Origin: Clostridiales bacterium DTU070
GTDB lineage: Bacteria; Bacillota; Clostridia; DSM-8532
Direction: 5' to 3'
DNA: 64,000 bases
Assembly (NCBI GenBank): GCA_001513105.1
Contig: LFSH01000074.1
Coordinates: forward strand, 1 to 64,000
The notes below the pieces were generated by a model. It was not told the origin of the DNA. It saw only the letters and a program-made list of their open reading frames with translations, and ran no database searches. Below are positions 8,764 to 17,896 of this stretch, in pieces. The translations under genes and the position numbers were made by a program. How positions within the stretch are numbered: the stretch's first letter is position 1; each line of letters opens with the position of its first letter.

Positions 8764-9261
8764 TCAGTAATAGAACCTTATAAACTTTATGGAGTATATG
8801 TCACAGAGCAGATAGTCGTCGGTCTCGGTTTCCTGGATTATTATGTAGTCTGTTCCTACCATAACCAGGGTTCCTTCACGGTCGACAAACATATTCATGC
8901 CGATCAGGAACTCCACTTTTACATGCCTGCCAATCTGGGTTTTTAAAAAGCCCTGCGTGAAATTAATGTCACTCAGCACGCTGTCTCGTACACCGCGTCC
9001 GCTCGCCATGATGCTTGTTCTCTGCTGCATCCCGTTCTGAGGCATCATCTGCTGCGTTTGCTGTGGCTGAAAAATGCCTGGCTGCGGTGTTGTCTGCTGA
9101 AGCATACCTTCCTGGGGTGTATAGGGCTGGTAAAAACCTCTCTGCTGCATTGCAGGCTGAAACATATCCTGCTCCTTTTTCTGTTGTGGCTGCCTAAACT
9201 CTTTATCACCGGCTGAAGGGCTCACCGGTCTGTTGATATTGGCTGCATTTTCCTCGTTCAT
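8764..9261 (-). CDS. gerQ: GerQ-like spore coat/germination protein, Gln-rich
   Basis: 165-residue protein. Residues 1-80 are rich in Gln, Pro and Met (repeated QPQ, MQQ, TPQ elements). The C-terminal 65 residues (from about TQGFLKTQIGRHVKVEF) match the layout of GerQ: a short beta-rich domain with a DYIII...DDYLL-like strand pair ending in an aromatic/acidic tail. The gene lies directly downstream of a cwlJ-type hydrolase gene, as in the Bacillus cwlJ-gerQ operon, where GerQ is needed for CwlJ to assemble in the spore coat. The name rests on synteny plus weak similarity. Confidence 0.7.
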   Translation of the reverse strand: MNEENAANINRPVSPSAGDKEFRQPQQKKEQDMFQPAMQQRGFYQPYTPQEGMLQQTTPQPGIFQPQQTQQMMPQNGMQQRTSIMASGRGVRDSVLSDINFTQGFLKTQIGRHVKVEFLIGMNMFVDREGTLVMVGTDYIIIQETETDDYLLCDIYSIKFIRFYY

Positions 9262-9297
9262 AATTATACCTCCAAAATAATCAATATATGTTATTCA

Positions 9298-9741
9298 TTA
9301 AGTTTCAGCATAACTTGGAGTGGGCGAATAGAAGCAGTGCTGCGCGATACGGTTGAAATATACGCCTGTTCTTGTTGCAGGGAAGTATGTACTGCAACTA
9401 TCTGCAAAGGGATTATAGTACCACAGGCATTCGCCGACCCCCCGGTGCTTGTTCCCCGAAAGGGCCCAGTCAGCTACTTCATAATCCTCCTGTCTTGCGG
9501 GAATGTTGTAAATGTTCTGCGGATTATACTGGCCATACACTGTTTCCATGGCACAGGTAAACTGGTACGGCTGCAGCAGAACCTTTCTCAAATCACCCTG
9601 GCAAACCCGCATATATTCACCGTATGGAACATGGACCCTGTTCATAATGACGGTGGCTACTGACTTCATTCCGCTGTCCCCTTCGCCTTCGGCTTCGCAC
9701 CGTATCATGCGTGCAAACATTTCACGCGCTGAAAGCGGCAT
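9298..9741 (-). CDS. cwlJ: Spore cortex-lytic cell wall hydrolase, CwlJ type
   Basis: Hydrolase_2 (SleB/CwlJ) family enzyme that degrades spore cortex peptidoglycan on germination. The catalytic-domain signature REMFARMIRCEAEGE with VATVIMNRV is at the N-terminus, followed by QFTCAM and LWYYNP blocks. There is no signal peptide and no peptidoglycan-binding domain, which separates CwlJ from SleB. ATG 9741 is favoured over GTG 9750 since AGGTGA sits just upstream. gerQ follows after 36 bp in the same operon. Confidence 0.85.
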   Translation of the reverse strand: MPLSAREMFARMIRCEAEGEGDSGMKSVATVIMNRVHVPYGEYMRVCQGDLRKVLLQPYQFTCAMETVYGQYNPQNIYNIPARQEDYEVADWALSGNKHRGVGECLWYYNPFADSCSTYFPATRTGVYFNRIAQHCFYSPTPSYAET

Positions 9742-9924
9742 AACAATCACCTGCCTTATACTTACTATTATCCTATGCTGAATTATGTGGTTGGTTCAAA
9801 AAAATTATGTCATTGGGTATCAAATTTCCATAATAGCCGAAAAGTAAATTGAATATGCCTGGTATATTAAAAGGTGATATACTTTAAGTTGATATAATTT
9901 TGATGCAGATCCTGGAGTGGTATT

Positions 9925-10563
9925 ATGAGAATTATCGATATAACCCGACCGGTATTCGAAAACATGACCGTATGGCCGGGCGATGGGGGAGTTTTGATTG
10001 AAAGGACGGGTAGTATTAACGGCGAGGATGTAGCGAATACGTCAAGGATCAGCATAGGTGTTCATACAGGTACCCATGTGGATGCCCCGCTGCATTTTAT
10101 TGACGGCGGTAAAAGCATTGATCAGCTGGACATTAATTTGATAACCGGGACGGTGACTGTAATTGATACCGGGAATGAAAGGCGCATTACCCGCAGGTTG
10201 ATTTCAGATATCCTGGCAGATGACTGCAAAGCAGTCTTCTTCAAGACACTGTACAGCAATATCCCGTTAACAGGGTCCTTTGATACCGATTACCCCGACC
10301 TCGAACCCGATGCGGCTGAGTTTTTGACCGAAACAGGTGTCAGGGTGGTCGGAATTGACACGTTATCTGTTGAAAGGTATGACTCGCGCGGCTTTACTGT
10401 CCACAAGACCTTGTTAAGCAGGGAAGTGTTGATTGTGGAGGGCTTATGCCTTAAAGGTGTAACAGCCGGAAAATATGAGTATATCTGCATGCCGATGCTC
10501 ATAAAAGGATCCGACGGCGCTCCTGCAAGGGTGGTATTGATTCAGCCCGATACCGTATTATAA
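9925..10563 (+). CDS. Cyclase-family metal hydrolase (kynurenine formamidase-like)
   Basis: Putative cyclase family (PF04199) protein of 212 residues. The metal-binding signature HTGTHVDAPLHF is at residues 47-58, and the N-terminus IIDITRPVFENMTVWPGD is typical. Characterised relatives include arylformamidase KynB and isatin hydrolase; no kynurenine-pathway neighbours are seen, so the substrate is open. Start ATG 9925 has TGGAGTGG upstream. A GNAT gene follows after 50 bp. Confidence 0.8.
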   Translation: MRIIDITRPVFENMTVWPGDGGVLIERTGSINGEDVANTSRISIGVHTGTHVDAPLHFIDGGKSIDQLDINLITGTVTVIDTGNERRITRRLISDILADDCKAVFFKTLYSNIPLTGSFDTDYPDLEPDAAEFLTETGVRVVGIDTLSVERYDSRGFTVHKTLLSREVLIVEGLCLKGVTAGKYEYICMPMLIKGSDGAPARVVLIQPDTVL

Positions 10564-10613
10564 TTATCTGTATATGCTGAACTTGAATTTCTGAACGGAT
10601 AGGGAGATGTTTT

Positions 10614-11051
10614 ATGCTGACTGTTAAATTGGTGGAAAACAAAACTGAACTGGAACAGGCCTTTAAAATACGGATTGAGGTATTTGTAAGGGAACAGAAT
10701 GTTCCTGAACAGATAGAAATTGACGAATTTGACGATATCGCGGATCATGTAATTGCCTTGCGGGACGGTGAGCCTGTAGGCTGCGGGAGGGTGTTTTTCG
10801 AGGACGGTTATGCAAGAATCGGCCGTGTTGCGGTTTTGCCGAAGGAGAGAAAGAAGGGTACCGGAAAACTGATATGCGAGAAACTTATCAGCATAGCTAA
10901 GGATAAAGGAGCCAGGAAGTTTGTCCTTGATGCCCAGGTCAGGGCGTCGGGCTTTTATGAGAAATTAGGCTTCTCGGTAACGAGCGGTGTCTTCATCGAA
11001 GCCGGAATTGAGCATGTCAGGATGGAAGCCGATGCTGATAATCTCAATTGA
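10614..11051 (+). CDS. GNAT family N-acetyltransferase (ElaA/YjcF-like)
   Basis: 145-residue acetyltransferase with an N-terminal VFVREQNVPEQIEID block and the acetyl-CoA loop RVAVLPKERKKGTGKLI, then SGFYEKLGF. These features fit the small ElaA/YjcF group of GNAT proteins, whose substrates are mostly unknown. Start ATG 10614 has AGGGAGATG upstream. It may be cotranscribed with the preceding cyclase-family gene; the T-box leader begins about 40 bp after its stop. Confidence 0.85.
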   Translation: MLTVKLVENKTELEQAFKIRIEVFVREQNVPEQIEIDEFDDIADHVIALRDGEPVGCGRVFFEDGYARIGRVAVLPKERKKGTGKLICEKLISIAKDKGARKFVLDAQVRASGFYEKLGFSVTSGVFIEAGIEHVRMEADADNLN

Positions 11052-11089
11052 CAATTCATATATTTTCTGGTAATCTGAAAAAAATACTG

Positions 11090-11365
11090 CAAAAGCGATG
11101 ACGGGGAGAAAAGCTGCTTTTTCATGCTTCAGAGAGCTGTTGTAAGGTGGAAAACAGCGCATGATGCAGTAATAGCTCGCCCCCGAGTTTCCTGGCTGAA
11201 CATCCTTTTACCGCTGACAAGTAAGCCAGGACGGTTTGTCACCGTTATCAGAAAAGGCATTATGCGAATGAGGTGGGTAAGCTCGTTGCTTGCCAATAAG
11301 AGTGGTACCGCGGAAGTTAAGCTTTCGTCTCTTGCTGATAGCTTGAGATGAAGGCTTTTTTGCTG
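11090..11365 (+). promoter_or_regulatory. T-box riboswitch leader with intrinsic terminator
   Basis: Canonical T-box parts occur in order: a GA motif (AAAGCGATGA, 11092-11101), stem I with the AGAGAG bulge (11131-11136) and GGTG apical motif (11146-11149), the GTGGTACCGCGG antiterminator core (11302-11313) that contacts the tRNA acceptor end, then a terminator whose arms (about CTTTCGTCTC and GAGATGAAGG) are followed by a run of six T near 11356-11361. Uncharged tRNA should favour read-through into the fusion gene at 11422. I could not fix the specifier codon: CTC (Leu) at 11176-11178 followed by G is my first choice, ATA (Ile) at 11172-11174 the second. Confidence 0.9.
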
Positions 11366-11421
11366 TATGTTTTCAGGATATGAAATGATATAACAGTAAA
11401 AAATGAATTTGGAGGTTCAAT

Positions 11422-13944
11422 ATGAAGTTAGCTTTCTCTACCTTAGGCTGCCCGAATTTCAGCTGGGCGGAGATATATTCCATGGCTAAGGATCTTGGGT
11501 TTGACGGTATTGAAATACGAGGACTCGGAGATGACATTTTTGCAGTAAAAGCCAAACCCTTTACCGATGAACAGCTGCCGAAAACCGTTGAAAAACTCAA
11601 ATCCCTTAACCTTGAAATTCCCTGCCTGTCCTCGGGCTGCTGCCTTAAATACCCTGAGAAGGAAGAGGAGAATGTAGCTGAAATTACACAGTACATAATA
11701 CTTGCAGGAAAACTTGGCACACCGTTTGTCAGGATACTGGCAGACCGCAATCCCGAACCAGAAGGTGAAGTGGACGATGACGTCATATTGAAGGTACTGG
11801 GGCGGCTAATTCCTGTTGCAGAAAAGCACAATGTCACGCTGTTGATAGAGACGAACGGAGTGTATGCCGATACTTCACGGCTTTGCAATCTTCTGAACCA
11901 CGCGGCCAGCGACCATGTTGCTGCATTATGGGACATTCACCATCCATACCGGTTTGCAAACGAAAGCCCCGGGGAAACAGTGAAAAACCTGGGTGCCTAT
12001 ATACGCTATGTACATATTAAGGACTCTGTGGCCGAAAATGGGAAAATACACTACAGGATGATGGGAGAGGGAGATCTGCCCATTCACGATGCGATGATGG
12101 CGTTAAACTCCATTAACTACGAGGGATATATCACCCTTGAATGGGTTAAGAGATGGGCAGCGGATTTAAGTGATGCCGGGATTGTTTTCCCCCAGTTTGA
12201 AAACTACATGAGGAAATATATCAAGTCTAAGAAAATAAGCGGCGGGCTGTTCTATAACAAGACAAAAACGGGAAGGTACATATTCCAGAAAGATACACTT
12301 ATAGATTTAACGTTCCCGCAGCTGCTTGACAGGGTTGTTGAGGAATTCCCCGATCAGTATGCTTTTCGTTACACAGAACTGGATTATACAAGAACCTACG
12401 CGGAGTTCAGGGACGACGTGGACAGGTTTGCGCGTTCGCTTATAGCATTGGGCGTGAAACCGCGGGACCATGTTGCAATCTGGGCAACAAACGTTCCCCA
12501 ATGGTTTATCACATTCTGGGCGACGACAAAGATAGGCGCGGTCCTGGTAACCGTCAATACTGCGTATAAGAAACATGAGATAGAATACCTGCTTCGCCAG
12601 TCCGATACGCATACCCTTGTCATGACAGAAGGATACAAGGACTCAAATTATGTTGAAATAATAAAGGAACTCTGCCCCGAGCTGAAGGATACCGAGCCGG
12701 GCAAGCCGCTTCATGCAAGAAGGCTGCCGTTCCTGAGAAACATTATAACCGTCGGTACTAAAACGGAGGGCTGCTTAACCTGGGAAGAGGCACTGGAACT
12801 TGCCGATAGCGTGCCTGTTGAGGAAGTGTACCGGAGGGCTGCTTCGGTTGACAGGCATGATGTGTGCAATATGCAGTACACCTCGGGTACAACCGGTTTT
12901 CCGAAGGGGGTAATGCTCACCCATTATAATGTTGTAAATAACGGCAAGACAATAGGCGACTGCATGGATTTATCAACAGCCGACCGTATGCTTATACAGG
13001 TGCCCATGTTCCACTGCTTCGGGATGGTTCTTTCAATGACGGCTTCGGTCACCCATGGCACAACGATGTGTCCTTTGACTTATTTCTCGCCCAAAAGGGC
13101 CCTTGACTGCATAAACAGGGAGAAGATCACCGTTTGCAACGGTGTTCCGACAATGTTCATTGCGATGCTGATGCATGAGGATTTTGAAAAAACCGATTTT
13201 TCGCATATGAGAACCGGAATAATGGCGGGAAGCCCATGCCCTGTGAAAGTTATGCAGGATGTCGTGGACAGGATGAATATGAAGGAAATAACCATTGTGT
13301 ACGGCCAGACCGAGGCATCACCGGGCTGTACGCAAAGCCGGGCGGATGATCCGCTTGAAGTACGGGTAAATACTGTTGGAAGGCCGCTGCCGGGGATTGA
13401 ATGCAAGATAGTTGATCCGAAAACCGGCGAGGATTTGCCCGACAATGTTGACGGCGAGTTTGTTGTCAGGGGTTACAATGTCATGAAGGGCTATTATAAA
13501 ATGCCCGAGGCAACCGCTGCGGTTATAGATGAAGACGGATGGCTCCATACGGGCGATCTTGCACGCAGGGATTCGAACGGCAATTACAGGATTACAGGGC
13601 GAATCAAGGATATGATTATCCGCGGCGGGGAAAACATCTACCCGAAGGAGATAGAAGAGTTTATCTATACCCATCCGAAAGTAAAGGACGTTCAGGTCGT
13701 AGGCGTGCCCGACAAGCAGTACGGCGAGGAAATACTGGCCTGCGTAATCCTGAAGGACGGGGAAAACCTCACCGAGGATGAGCTGAAATGTTATATCCGG
13801 TCCAATATTGCAAAGCATAAAACACCGCGGTATATCATGTTTGTAAAGGAGTTCCCGATGAACGCCGCAGGAAAAATCCTTAAGTACAGGATTCGGGAAG
13901 AAGCCATTGAAAAACTTAATCTTAAGTCAGAAATACAGGAATAG
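11422..13944 (+). CDS. Fusion of TIM-barrel isomerase/epimerase domain and acyl-CoA synthetase
   Basis: 840-residue two-domain protein. Residues 1 to about 255 are a sugar-phosphate isomerase/AP-endonuclease-2 type TIM barrel (KLAFSTLGCPN, LLIETNGV, WDIHHPYR, VHIKDS, GEGDLPI with the usual acidic/His metal-binding positions). From about 290 onward it is an AMP-forming acyl-CoA synthetase with P-loop YTSGTTGFPKGV, the YGQTEASP block, HTGDLARRD, IKDMIIRGGENIYP and the C-terminal catalytic lysine in NAAGKILKYR. It begins at ATG 11422 behind TTGGAGGTT. The gene is monocistronic between a T-box leader and a strong terminator. The adenylating half should activate a carboxylate; how the barrel contributes is unknown. 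Confidence 0.9.
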   Translation: MKLAFSTLGCPNFSWAEIYSMAKDLGFDGIEIRGLGDDIFAVKAKPFTDEQLPKTVEKLKSLNLEIPCLSSGCCLKYPEKEEENVAEITQYIILAGKLGTPFVRILADRNPEPEGEVDDDVILKVLGRLIPVAEKHNVTLLIETNGVYADTSRLCNLLNHAASDHVAALWDIHHPYRFANESPGETVKNLGAYIRYVHIKDSVAENGKIHYRMMGEGDLPIHDAMMALNSINYEGYITLEWVKRWAADLSDAGIVFPQFENYMRKYIKSKKISGGLFYNKTKTGRYIFQKDTLIDLTFPQLLDRVVEEFPDQYAFRYTELDYTRTYAEFRDDVDRFARSLIALGVKPRDHVAIWATNVPQWFITFWATTKIGAVLVTVNTAYKKHEIEYLLRQSDTHTLVMTEGYKDSNYVEIIKELCPELKDTEPGKPLHARRLPFLRNIITVGTKTEGCLTWEEALELADSVPVEEVYRRAASVDRHDVCNMQYTSGTTGFPKGVMLTHYNVVNNGKTIGDCMDLSTADRMLIQVPMFHCFGMVLSMTASVTHGTTMCPLTYFSPKRALDCINREKITVCNGVPTMFIAMLMHEDFEKTDFSHMRTGIMAGSPCPVKVMQDVVDRMNMKEITIVYGQTEASPGCTQSRADDPLEVRVNTVGRPLPGIECKIVDPKTGEDLPDNVDGEFVVRGYNVMKGYYKMPEATAAVIDEDGWLHTGDLARRDSNGNYRITGRIKDMIIRGGENIYPKEIEEFIYTHPKVKDVQVVGVPDKQYGEEILACVILKDGENLTEDELKCYIRSNIAKHKTPRYIMFVKEFPMNAAGKILKYRIREEAIEKLNLKSEIQE

Positions 13945-13959
13945 GCATAAGAAAAAGCC

Positions 13960-13992
13960 AGGGACGGGAAGAATCCGTCCCTGAAGTTTTTT
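13960..13992. terminator. Bidirectional terminator between fusion gene and glgP
   Basis: AGGGACGG / CCGTCCCT stem with a 7-base loop. A T-run lies at 13987-13992 on the plus side and an A-run at 13952-13956 gives a T-run on the minus side, so both convergent genes are served. Confidence 0.85.
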
Positions 13993-14000
13993 CATTATGA

Positions 14001-16565
14001 TCATGTATTTGCCCATTTGATAAACGGGATGTCATGCTTGTTGAAAAGTTCTTTGTGTTTCGGAATTACGCGGAATGTATAACCATATTCCCCTCCTTCG
14101 GCAATGCTGAGGTTAACCGAATAATAGAAGGAAGAGGAATCGGCCTGCTTTACGACACTCATTTCAGCTGTTTCACCATGGCGGATCTGATTGTTTACCA
14201 CCGGGCCGTAATATACTTCAACGGCAGCATCATCAGGTGACAGGCTTCCCAGGTATACCCTTGCATTCAGCATAATGCTTTCTCCGGACTTTACACTGTG
14301 TTCAGGCAGTGAATACTGGTTTGAGTCTGCGATGATCCTTACATCAGGCCAAGAACTCCGGATATTCTGTTTAAAGGATGACAGGATTCTTAACGGTTCA
14401 AAACCTGATTGCTTTATTCTTCTTACCCTGTCAATGCATGGGTCATAAAAATCACGCGTATAATCAAGCAGCATGCGGTGGGTACTGAACATGGGGGTTA
14501 CCGATTTTATCGACTCTTTCATTATTTTCACCCATTCGGTCGGAACACCGTTTACATCCCTGTTGAAATAGAGCGGGATTATTTCATTTTCAAGAAGGCA
14601 GTGCAGCGACTTGCTGTCCGCGTCGTCCTGCTGCTCCTCGCTGTCATGGGGTGTGCCGTCGCCTATAACCCAGCCGTTTTTGCCGTTATAGCCTTCACAC
14701 CACCAGCCGTCCAGGATGCTGCAGTTCGGCACTCCGTTAATGCCCGCTTTCTGCCCGCTTGTACCGCTTGCCTCAAGAGGGCGCCTCGGATTGTTAAGCC
14801 ATAGATCCACTCCCTGTACCAGGTGCCTTGCCAAGGCCATGTTATAATTTTCGATAAGAAAGATTTTACCCCTGAAACCTTCGCGTCTTGCAATATCATG
14901 GATATGCTTTATCACCTCATGGGCCGGCCTGTCTGCAGAATGAGCCTTCCCGGCAAAGATAACCTGTACGGGCATTTCACTGTTGTTAAGTATTCTTTCT
15001 ATTCTTGCCATATTTCTGAACAACAGGGCCGCCCTCTTATACGTCGCAAAACGTCTTGCAAACCCGATAGTGAAAGCATTTGCATCCATTAGCGACACAT
15101 ACTCGTCAGCTTCCGAAGCAGGCACGCCGTTTAGCCTTAACTGGTTTTTAAGCAGCATTCTGACATGGTCTATCATCTTCCTTTTCAGCCTGCAGTGTAT
15201 ATCCCATATTTCGCTGTCAGGGATTCTGTCCACCGCTTTCCAGGTTTCAGCGTCATAAATCCTGTCCTGCCAGTTTTCGGGCAGGTATTTGTTATAGAGC
15301 TGTTCAAACTCGGGCGATAACCACGTCATTGTATGAATTCCGTTTGTTACGTGAAGAATGGGTATTTCATCCTCGGGAATGCCTGGCCACAGGCTGCTGT
15401 ATATATTCCTTGAAACAGCTCCGTGAAGCTCACTTACTCCGTTTCTCCTTCCCGACATGTTCAGTGCTAAAACTGTCATATTAAAGTTATACGGGTCCCC
15501 GGGTTTTAAACCAAGAGCTATGAATTCATCGCGGCTCAGGTGTAACTGGCTGTAATAACCGCCGAAATACCTGTCCATCATATCAAGGGGAAATACGTCA
15601 TTTCCTGCCGGTACAGGCGTATGTGTAGTGAATACCGACGAGGACGATACCATTTCCCTCGCTTTATCAAAGGAGAGGCCGGATTCGGCAATAAGTTTCC
15701 TGCATAGCTCGAGGCCTATGAATGCGGAATGGCCCTCATTCATGTGATAAACCGTTCCTTTTATGTTCAGTGCATCCAAGAGCCTTATTCCGCCGATGCC
15801 CAAAAGGATTTCCTGCTGTATCCGTGTTTCTCTGTCTCCGCCATACAGCCTGTAGGTTATAGCCCTGTCATACTGGTTGTTTTCCGGTATGTCGGTGTCC
15901 ATTGCATACAGATTTATCCGCCCGACTGCAATTCTCCATATTCTCGCATAAACAATCCTGCCAAGGATTTCAACCCGGATTAACAGCGGGTTGCCGTCCT
16001 GTGTCAAAACAGGCTGTACCGGAAGGCGGGACAGGTTGATATCGGTGAAACTGGTTTCCTGCCAGCCGTCACGGTTAATTCGCTGGTTGGAATAGCCCTG
16101 TTTATACAAAAGGCCTACCGCAGTAAAAGGAAGTCCGAGATCACTGGCGGTTTTGCAGTGGTCCCCCGACAGTACGCCAAGACCTCCCGAATATATCGGA
16201 AGTATCTCATGCAGTCCGTATTCGGCAGAAAAATATACAATATTTTCCGATAATTTGTCAGGATAATTCCGGGCAAACCAGGTGTCCTTCCGTGTCATAT
16301 ATCCTTCAAACCTGTTTATTACATCGGTGTATCTCTCCATGAACGACCGGTCCGATATTTTTTCTGCCAGTTTATTCTGCTTTACCACCTGGAGAAAATG
16401 AACGGGATTCTTGTTTGTTTTCCTCCACAAATCGGGATCGATCCCGCGAAACAGTTCAGCTGCATCATGATTCCAGGTCCACCACAGGTTATAGGCCAAA
16501 TCCTTAAGTTTTGAGATTTCTTCAGGTAATTCGGTCGTTACTTTTATTTTCCCAATTATTTGCAT
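14001..16565 (-). CDS. glgP: Alpha-glucan phosphorylase (GT35)
   Basis: Phosphorolyses alpha-1,4-glucans to glucose 1-phosphate in the cytoplasm. This is the shorter bacterial/archaeal type: an N-terminal DUF3417 region (LKDLAYNLWWTWNHDA) and a GT35 core with HMNEGHSAF, THTPVPAGNDVF, and the PLP-site stretch EASGTSGQKAGINGVPN followed by LDGWWCEGY. About 854 residues. ATG 16565 is preferred over GTG 16577 because the AAGGAAAGGGTG ribosome site is better placed. In clostridia it can act on glycogen or imported maltodextrins. Confidence 0.93.
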   Translation of the reverse strand: MQIIGKIKVTTELPEEISKLKDLAYNLWWTWNHDAAELFRGIDPDLWRKTNKNPVHFLQVVKQNKLAEKISDRSFMERYTDVINRFEGYMTRKDTWFARNYPDKLSENIVYFSAEYGLHEILPIYSGGLGVLSGDHCKTASDLGLPFTAVGLLYKQGYSNQRINRDGWQETSFTDINLSRLPVQPVLTQDGNPLLIRVEILGRIVYARIWRIAVGRINLYAMDTDIPENNQYDRAITYRLYGGDRETRIQQEILLGIGGIRLLDALNIKGTVYHMNEGHSAFIGLELCRKLIAESGLSFDKAREMVSSSSVFTTHTPVPAGNDVFPLDMMDRYFGGYYSQLHLSRDEFIALGLKPGDPYNFNMTVLALNMSGRRNGVSELHGAVSRNIYSSLWPGIPEDEIPILHVTNGIHTMTWLSPEFEQLYNKYLPENWQDRIYDAETWKAVDRIPDSEIWDIHCRLKRKMIDHVRMLLKNQLRLNGVPASEADEYVSLMDANAFTIGFARRFATYKRAALLFRNMARIERILNNSEMPVQVIFAGKAHSADRPAHEVIKHIHDIARREGFRGKIFLIENYNMALARHLVQGVDLWLNNPRRPLEASGTSGQKAGINGVPNCSILDGWWCEGYNGKNGWVIGDGTPHDSEEQQDDADSKSLHCLLENEIIPLYFNRDVNGVPTEWVKIMKESIKSVTPMFSTHRMLLDYTRDFYDPCIDRVRRIKQSGFEPLRILSSFKQNIRSSWPDVRIIADSNQYSLPEHSVKSGESIMLNARVYLGSLSPDDAAVEVYYGPVVNNQIRHGETAEMSVVKQADSSSFYYSVNLSIAEGGEYGYTFRVIPKHKELFNKHDIPFIKWANT

Positions 16566-16674
16566 AAGCAATTTCACCCTTTCCTTAAAAATGAACGGAT
16601 TGTATTGTGCTTACATAGTTATTCTTTAGTATTCGTAAAAAACTGCTAAATAAACGGCGCATGAAAGAATCATA

Positions 16675-16703
16675 TTGAAAATTGACTGCTTTTGCATTAT
16701 ACT
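16675..16703 (+). promoter_or_regulatory. Candidate sigma-A promoter upstream of divIVA-like gene
   Basis: TTGAAA (16675-16680) and TATACT (16698-16703) are separated by 17 bases. The rest of the 16566-16834 gap shows nothing recognisable. Confidence 0.5.
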
Positions 16704-16834
16704 AAAAACAATTTAAATAAGGTTATTTATTCCACATTATTATTACCGGGAACAGGACTGTTTGCGGTAATACCTGTTAATTGAAATGACCGGTGTACTG
16801 ATGGTCAGGTATTATGCCGGAAGGGGGTATTGGT

Positions 16835-17392
16835 GTGGCAGGTTCAAGTGCAAAGAAGTTCAGAACATCGATGTTCGGGTTCAAAAGGGCTGATGTCAAT
16901 GCTTACCTGGAACATGTAATCAGGGAGTTTGATCAGAGGCTTAAGGAAAGGGAAGAGGAGAATTCCCAGCTTAAAAATGAACTAAATGAATTAAGGGCAA
17001 AATATGAACAATTGTCCAGAGACGCGGAGTCGCTGATGAAAGACAAGGAAAAGATAGCGGGTGCGCTGCTGCAGGCGCAGGAAAAAGCCGAAGCAATACT
17101 GCAGGATGCGAAGGATTATGCCCTGAAAGAAAAAATGAGGCTTGACCAGCTGCTTGAATCCGAAAAAGAAAAAATAGTAGACATAAAACTTGATTTGAAA
17201 CAGCTGAAAAGCAATATTGCAGAGATCCTTTCAAGGTATGAAAACCAGGTAGACGAAATGATTACAAACATTGAAGAGCGTGAAAAGTATTATAAACCTG
17301 AACAGGATGAATATAATAACGAGGACGGGTATCAGGATGAAACCCGGGATGAACATGAACATGTGAACATGGAAGAGGATTGTGCCGGATAA
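16835..17392 (+). CDS. DivIVA domain-containing coiled-coil protein
   Basis: About 185 residues. The N-terminal DivIVA-type lipid-binding segment FRTSMFGFKRADVNAYLEHV is followed by a long coiled coil (about residues 35-150, heptad-rich in Glu, Lys and Leu) and an acidic tail. DivIVA/GpsB relatives mark curved membrane and recruit division or wall-synthesis proteins; this is a divergent clostridial member and its specific role is not known. GTG 16835 fits the GAAGGGGG ribosome site better than ATG 16814. The Lrp-type gene follows immediately. Confidence 0.75.
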   Translation: MAGSSAKKFRTSMFGFKRADVNAYLEHVIREFDQRLKEREEENSQLKNELNELRAKYEQLSRDAESLMKDKEKIAGALLQAQEKAEAILQDAKDYALKEKMRLDQLLESEKEKIVDIKLDLKQLKSNIAEILSRYENQVDEMITNIEEREKYYKPEQDEYNNEDGYQDETRDEHEHVNMEEDCAG

Positions 17393-17413
17393 TTGATTAT
17401 ATGGAGGTTATTT

Positions 17414-17896
17414 ATGGACAGGGAAATTCTACAGATTCTTTCGCAGAACAGCCGGCTGACCAATGAGCAGATAGCCGTGATGCTTGGCAGAAAAGAGGAG
17501 GAAGTTGCCAGGGCCATTGAAGAGATGGAGGACAAGAACATTATATTGGGTTATCCTGCCCTGATCGACTGGGAAAAAACCGATAATGACACAGTTTCGG
17601 CATACATCGAGGTTAAAGTGACGCCGCAGCGGGACAGAGGGTTTGACGATGTAGCCGAAAGGATTTACCAGTTTTCCCAGGTTAAATCGTGCAGTTTAAT
17701 GTCGGGAAGCTACGACCTTTTTGTGGTTGTTGAAGGGAAATCCATGAAGGATGTAGCCCTGTTCGTGGCTGAAAAACTTGCAACCATAGATTCGGTTCTC
17801 AGCACATCCACCCATTTTGTCCTGAAAAAATACAAGGATAAGGGCGTTATATTTAATCAAAAGCGTAAAGACAACAGAGAGGCTGTGGTTTTATGA
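17414..17896 (+). CDS. Lrp/AsnC family transcriptional regulator
   Basis: 160-residue regulator. An N-terminal winged helix-turn-helix (REILQILSQNSRLTNEQIAVML) is followed by the RAM ligand-binding domain (SAYIEVKVTPQRDRGFDDVAERI, SGSYDLFVVVEG). ATG 17414 lies 6 bases after ATGGAGGT. Its stop overlaps the start of the aminotransferase gene (ATGA), so the pair is translationally coupled and the regulator probably senses an amino acid handled by that enzyme. This arrangement recurs in Firmicutes. Confidence 0.9.
   Translation: MDREILQILSQNSRLTNEQIAVMLGRKEEEVARAIEEMEDKNIILGYPALIDWEKTDNDTVSAYIEVKVTPQRDRGFDDVAERIYQFSQVKSCSLMSGSYDLFVVVEGKSMKDVALFVAEKLATIDSVLSTSTHFVLKKYKDKGVIFNQKRKDNREAVVL

Noticed and set aside
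11422-13944. Two separate genes (isomerase and acyl-CoA synthetase) joined by a sequencing error
   Set aside because: One uninterrupted frame of 840 codons with a linker of 30 or so residues and no internal ribosome site or stop; kept as a true fusion, though a read check would settle it.
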